Source: JAKEGK01 sp036507695
GTDB lineage: Bacteria; Pseudomonadota; Gammaproteobacteria; SZUA-152
DNA: 38,600 nucleotides
Assembly (NCBI GenBank): GCA_036507695.1
Contig: DATCIR010000285.1
Location: 1-38,600, forward strand
Direction: 5' to 3'
Each line of letters opens with the position of its first letter. The stretch's first letter is position 1. Shown piece after piece: positions 35,077-38,600 of this stretch. The notes below the pieces were generated by a model that saw nothing but the letters and a program-made list of their open reading frames with translations, was not told the DNA's origin and searched no databases. Position numbers and translations under genes: made by a program.

Positions 35077-35468
35077 ACGAGGAACCGGCGGCGCAATTAC
35101 CCGGCGAACAACCCACCATGCGCTTGCCCGCGCAGCCCACCGATACCAATGCGTCCGGTGATATTTTCGGCGGCTGGATTATGTCCCAAGTGGACCTGGC
35201 CGGGGCCATCGTCGCCAGCCGGCGGACGAAAGGCCGGGTCGTGACCGTGGCGGTTAATGCGTTTCAGTTTCACCAGCCGGTCTATGTGGGGGACCTGATC
35301 AGTTGTTACGCGTCCGTGAAAAAAATCGGCAATACCTCGATTACCATTTTTGTCGAAGTGTACGCCGAGCGTTATCCCGAACGCGTGGAATGCATTAAAG
35401 TCACTGAAGCCACGCTCACGTACGTCGCCATCGACGAAAACCGCAAACCCCGCCCCGTGAACCAATAA
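35073..35468 (+). CDS. Acyl-CoA thioesterase, hotdog fold (YciA-like)
   Basis: Hydrolyses acyl-CoA to free acid and CoA, perhaps to recover CoA when oxidation overloads. The 131 residues form one hotdog domain. The signature LPAQPTDTNASGDIFGGWIMSQVDLAGAIVAS carries the conserved N..G.IFGGW..S..D segment with the catalytic Asp in SQVDLAG; AVNAFQFHQPVYVGDLISCYA is the following beta-hairpin. It overlaps the ligase stop by four bases and is the last gene of the operon. The IS debris begins about 110 bases later, and no terminator was seen. Confidence 0.93.
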   Translation: MNEEPAAQLPGEQPTMRLPAQPTDTNASGDIFGGWIMSQVDLAGAIVASRRTKGRVVTVAVNAFQFHQPVYVGDLISCYASVKKIGNTSITIFVEVYAERYPERVECIKVTEATLTYVAIDENRKPRPVNQ

Positions 35469-35580
35469 CATCCTTGGTTCTGAATCCGTCTTTGTTACTC
35501 TCCCCGTCTTATTATCTACCGTTTCGTGAACACATCAATGCTGGCGCGCAATAGCGATTTTATTCGCTACCCGCTATCGA

Positions 35581-35934
35581 GGGAAACCCTGAATAAGTTA
35601 TCAAAAATTCAAGGCCCCTCTGTATATATGTTGACAACGGTGTTTTCCGCGAAAAATCAGCCGGTTTTCCCGCCTTTTTTGTCCCAAATTGCCTTTTATT
35701 TAGGCGGTTTGGCGTATTGCAGGCGGACTACGCCTGCGGTTGCAGTAAATCTCGCCTTGCCAGATAAATGTTCGCCAACGCCACCAGGCCGAACACTTGC
35801 GCCGCGTTCTTGCTTAAACCCTTGTAACGCACTTTGCGGTAGTTCCATAGGTTCTTAATGACCCCAAATGGATGTTCTACTGATGCGTTGCGTCAAATTA
35901 TGGCATAAAAAAATGGGACTTATTCACAGGTTCC
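35581..35934. mobile_element. Remnant of an IS5-type insertion sequence
   Basis: The ends GGGAAACCCTGAATAAGT (35581-35598) and the complement of GGAACCTGTGAATAAGT (35918-35934) form an imperfect terminal inverted repeat, like the TGAATAAG-type ends of IS5-family elements. Between them only the last 55 codons of a transposase remain. The whole is 354 bases, so it is an internally deleted, inactive copy. A clean target duplication is not visible. Confidence 0.8.
35728..35892 (-). pseudogene. 3' fragment of an IS5-family DDE transposase
   Basis: Translation of the minus strand gives 54 residues plus TAG. It includes VEHPFGVIKNLWNYRKVRYKGLSKNAAQ and ends in LANIYLARRDLL, which is the C-terminal end of the IS5-type transposase catalytic domain (the E of the DDE triad stands in VEHPF). 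The frame is broken upstream by a TGA at 35893-35895, so at least the N-terminal 250 residues are lost. Confidence 0.85.
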
Positions 35935-35987
35935 TTAAATGACCGTTACATAAAGTCCGGCGTTTGTAAGTAGAGCCCTGATACGAT

Positions 35988-36177
35988 TGGCACTTACTTA
36001 AGAAAGTCATGCACAATAAATTGGCATTTTCACGGGCCCTGTCATACCGGTGTAAACCGGTATCCAGAAATAAATGCCCTGGATTCCGGCATCCGCCGGA
36101 ATGACGAATTTCATTGAATGTAAATAAGGGCTAACAAATAAGCTATTTATAAACTCTCATTCTTTAAGTAAGTGCCA
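35988..36177. mobile_element. Element with TGGCACTTACTTAAG inverted ends (190 bp), no genes
   Basis: TGGCACTTACTTAAG at 35988-36002 is repeated inverted at 36162-36177 with one base inserted. The interior has no coding capacity, so it is a deleted IS or a MITE. I recall similar ends on IS elements but could not assign a family. It encloses the dyad repeat at 36041-36105. Confidence 0.65.
36041..36105. repeat. Intergenic dyad repeat GTCAT...ATGAC (65 bp)
   Basis: An imperfect inverted repeat of 27-base arms: GTCATACCGGTGTAAACCGG... at the left and ...CCGGCATCCGCCGGAATGAC at the right, each arm itself a small hairpin (ACCGG/CCGGT, TTCCGGC/GCCGGAA). This matches the widespread bacterial intergenic type with GTCATTCC...GGAATCC arms. 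Confidence 0.75.
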
Positions 36178-36206
36178 TTCGGCTCTGACTCCTTTACCCA
36201 TTTACG

Positions 36207-38600
36207 TCACTGCACCAGCTCATAATACAACTCCTGCATCCCGGGAAGCCTCCGGAGGTGACTTGCGAAATCGATCGCCTCTTTCGCCAGTCCTTTACCC
36301 GCAAGCTTTCGTATCAAGCCTTTCAACGTATCATCGTAGTCAAAAGTTGGCTCATACGTTTCAAGGACTTTTGCAAGGGTGGCACTGATGGCGCGGGGGT
36401 TAACTTCCACCAGTCGAAGCAGTTGCTCGATGAACTCGTCTGCATTGTGCTCAGTCTGAACGTATGGAGCTACATACTCCAACCAAACAGTTTCATCCGC
36501 GTCAACCTTGGTTAAGTAGACGCTCAACCGGCTCAGGCTTGAAAGAAGTCGAGCAGGGGCCATCTCGAGTTTCTTGCTCCATTCAATGCACTTCTGCCAG
36601 AACGCAAGAATCCTCTGCACTTGGTCCGGTACAAGGTTTTGATTGCTGACGCTCCAGAGAAAGTTGCAAATGATTTGCAGATCGCTGGCGTCTTTCTCGT
36701 CAAAGAAGTAGACGAATCGCGGAGAAGACAGCTCCTCGTCTCCCCATAGATACGCCAGTGCGATGCGCTCGATAAGCCGCTCTTGTGTGTTACGTTCTCC
36801 GAGTTCCGATCGGAGCGCCCTGTCCAGAACACCTCGTCCTGCGAGGAGGTGATATATCGGGCGAGTCGCTGGCGCATACGCTAGGCCCGCGACTGCGCAG
36901 AAGAAGTTTTGCGGAAAGCCCGTAGAAAAAATTCCGTCAACATTTGCCCGCAGCCACTCGCTATTGATGTACTCAATGTTGGCTAGGTAGGCTCCTGCGA
37001 GCGTTGAGAATTCGAAGTTGGCGTTCTGACACTTAGCTATCTCTGCATCGAAGACGGGATGGATTATGGCCCACTCGTCAGCGTGTACCCCGTTTCGGAC
37101 ACGATTGCCAAGACGGCAGATTCTGAGTGCATGGCTGAAGAGTGCCTCAATCGCCTTTCCCTTTGCTGAGTTGATCGCCTGCGTCATGGCGTCTTTGTCT
37201 GCCTCAGACTCTGCTTCCGACTTGTCCAGCAAAGCACGGATCAGCTGCCAGCTTCGCGGAAGGAGTTCCTCACCATAAACCTTGTCGTCGCTTCGTGTGC
37301 CCGAACGCAAGAACTCCGAAATGAGCGGGGGAATCCAATTGCGCGTTGGGGTTAGGTCTCGTTCCTCGACAACAGGTTCCGTCCAGAAACTGTCGTTGCC
37401 GATTAGGTTCTCGAAGAACTTTATCAGCACGGACCAGACTTGATCCCAAGCGATATCCGGTGCCTTATCCTTAGGCGCATCCCACAGCCGTTTGAAGCCA
37501 TTGATGATTCCGTACTGGTATGGCCGCTGAGCCTCGATGAACTCCGGTACGGCTGCGAGCAAGATATCCGGCGCAATAGTAACCGCCTCTTCGAGTGCGT
37601 CGACCAGCGCACGCTTAGTCGGACCACGCCACGAATTCTCCGGCTCGAAGGCATTCAGTCGTTGGACCAGCGAGCCTTCCTTTGCGAACTCGATTAACTG
37701 CTCGGGACGGAGGGGTGTCGGGCCGGGCCCTGACCACGACTCCATGTATGTATGAAAGTCCGGGTATTCCGAGAGTCGTCCAAGCGATGCATCTGCATGC
37801 AGTGCGGCATACCAGGTATCCGCGGCCTCAAAGCCTTGGCCAACGATTGCCGATAGCCAGTTGCGCTGGACGCGCTTCAAGCTTCGCTCCGGGTCTTTCC
37901 GACTGTCCAACGGTTGAATCTGCCGAAGCGCCTCAACCGTCGCACCCTTTTCTTCAGGTGCGAATGAGTTGAATCGATCACGCAACAAGCCATGTAGCTC
38001 ATGCAGATGGCCGTCACCAAAGAGTTCTGGTCGGATAAGCTTGCCGAAGAGCCCTCGGAGAACCTCCCACCGCTGGTTCAGCACATGCAGTGCAACCCGG
38101 CGGACAATTTCGGCCTCGTCTACGAGTAGAACATCGACATATGGCGCCGCACTGGCTGCATCGACGTCTAACCATGCAAGCAACGCCTCTCGCAGGCCCT
38201 CTACGAAACGGTTATCCGCGCCGGCCCACTCGTGGTTCTGCTTATGATCCTCTATCGCAGGACGAAACAACCAGCTCGCTTTCGCGCGATCGCCCTCGCG
38301 ATAGACCTCACGTAACCTCGCAAGAAGTACTTCAGCTGCTTCTCCGCGTGCTTGCGACCCAAGCGCGGTGGCATGATGCTCAATGAACTTCTTGAGCCAG
38401 TAGTCGTCCACGATGGATATGGGTTTCTTCCGCGCCTGCTCCAGTCCTTCTTCGTCAACCCAAACGACTTTCGTACAGTGCCACAGCACCCGGCACGCCT
38501 TGCTCCAATCATCGGCAACCATGCTTTGTAGGAAACGCTTCATCAATCCCTGATCGAGCGCACGGCCCACCCCACCGCGATCGAATCGGCTATCGAGCAA
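36207..38600 (-). CDS. Large helix-rich protein, C-terminal part (N-terminus outside window)
   Basis: The frame is open from the window edge to a TGA at 36207-36209: at least 797 residues. The TTG at 38598-38600 is simply the edge, not a start. I recognise no catalytic motif, P-loop, zinc site, signal peptide or membrane helix. The sequence looks like an alpha-helical solenoid with many leucine and tryptophan heptad-like helices (FVEGLREALLAWLDVDAASA, VRRVALHVLNQRWEVLRGLF, LHELHGLLRDRFNSFAPEEKG). This style is known from C-terminal sensor regions of large STAND/AAA-type NTPases, including anti-phage ones, but that is an inference from texture only. IS debris directly follows the gene, and nothing ties it to the core genes upstream. 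Helicase- or nuclease-associated defence proteins are other possibilities. Confidence 0.7.
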   Translation of the reverse strand: MLDSRFDRGGVGRALDQGLMKRFLQSMVADDWSKACRVLWHCTKVVWVDEEGLEQARKKPISIVDDYWLKKFIEHHATALGSQARGEAAEVLLARLREVYREGDRAKASWLFRPAIEDHKQNHEWAGADNRFVEGLREALLAWLDVDAASAAPYVDVLLVDEAEIVRRVALHVLNQRWEVLRGLFGKLIRPELFGDGHLHELHGLLRDRFNSFAPEEKGATVEALRQIQPLDSRKDPERSLKRVQRNWLSAIVGQGFEAADTWYAALHADASLGRLSEYPDFHTYMESWSGPGPTPLRPEQLIEFAKEGSLVQRLNAFEPENSWRGPTKRALVDALEEAVTIAPDILLAAVPEFIEAQRPYQYGIINGFKRLWDAPKDKAPDIAWDQVWSVLIKFFENLIGNDSFWTEPVVEERDLTPTRNWIPPLISEFLRSGTRSDDKVYGEELLPRSWQLIRALLDKSEAESEADKDAMTQAINSAKGKAIEALFSHALRICRLGNRVRNGVHADEWAIIHPVFDAEIAKCQNANFEFSTLAGAYLANIEYINSEWLRANVDGIFSTGFPQNFFCAVAGLAYAPATRPIYHLLAGRGVLDRALRSELGERNTQERLIERIALAYLWGDEELSSPRFVYFFDEKDASDLQIICNFLWSVSNQNLVPDQVQRILAFWQKCIEWSKKLEMAPARLLSSLSRLSVYLTKVDADETVWLEYVAPYVQTEHNADEFIEQLLRLVEVNPRAISATLAKVLETYEPTFDYDDTLKGLIRKLAGKGLAKEAIDFASHLRRLPGMQELYYELVQ

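Noticed and set aside
35526..35858. 110-codon plus-strand open frame
   Set aside because: Runs across the left end of the IS remnant and antisense to the transposase fragment, so it is a product of decayed DNA.

Overview
The window is a chromosomal segment of a free-living, non-enteric gammaproteobacterium. This rests on gene content and order: a def-fmt-rsmB-DUF4390-ntrY-ntrX-trkA-trkH block set back-to-back with a LysM protein-dprA-smg block, a cysB-type regulator, a membrane-anchored FadE, and metH. I cannot place it to genus from sequence alone. Coding density is high, and most of the window is ordinary core genome. No rRNA, tRNA or CRISPR array was seen.

Layout. 1-1379 (-): the N-terminal third of cobalamin-dependent methionine synthase (metH), cut by the window edge, preceded by a rhodanese gene. 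2384-4205 (+): a TtcA-family tRNA-thiolation PP-loop ATPase and a lipid A-type acyltransferase. 4219-7876: small genes in mixed orientation (DUF1499, an 80-residue conserved protein, a truncated hemoglobin, CheX, a Sel1-repeat protein). 8188-9129 (+): a CysB-type LysR regulator. 9373-19554 (-): one long run of translation-initiation genes (def, fmt), 16S rRNA methylation (rsmB), an NtrY/NtrX-type two-component system and potassium uptake (trkA, trkH). 20140-23184 (+): LysM protein, dprA, smg. 23746-26000: an isolated class I phosphoribulokinase, a four-helix membrane protein and a lipoprotein with a duplicated four-cysteine cluster. 26400-35468 (+): a compact fatty-acid degradation operon in which a YiiX-like papain-fold hydrolase precedes fadE, a thiolase, fadJ, a long-chain acyl-CoA synthetase and a hotdog thioesterase. 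The operon can carry out activation and complete beta-oxidation.

The intergenic spaces hold small mobile DNA. Two copies of one palindromic, MITE-like element lie at 6713-7008 and 23393-23639, and a different one lies at 19891-20045. A cluster at 35581-36177 contains a gutted IS5-type element, a second pair of terminal inverted repeats, and a GTCAT...ATGAC dyad repeat nested inside that pair. This cluster is the border between the core genome and a large, unrecognised, helix-rich protein (36207-38600, N-terminus beyond the window). That protein is the best candidate here for an accessory, possibly anti-phage, system, but its decisive N-terminal part is not visible.
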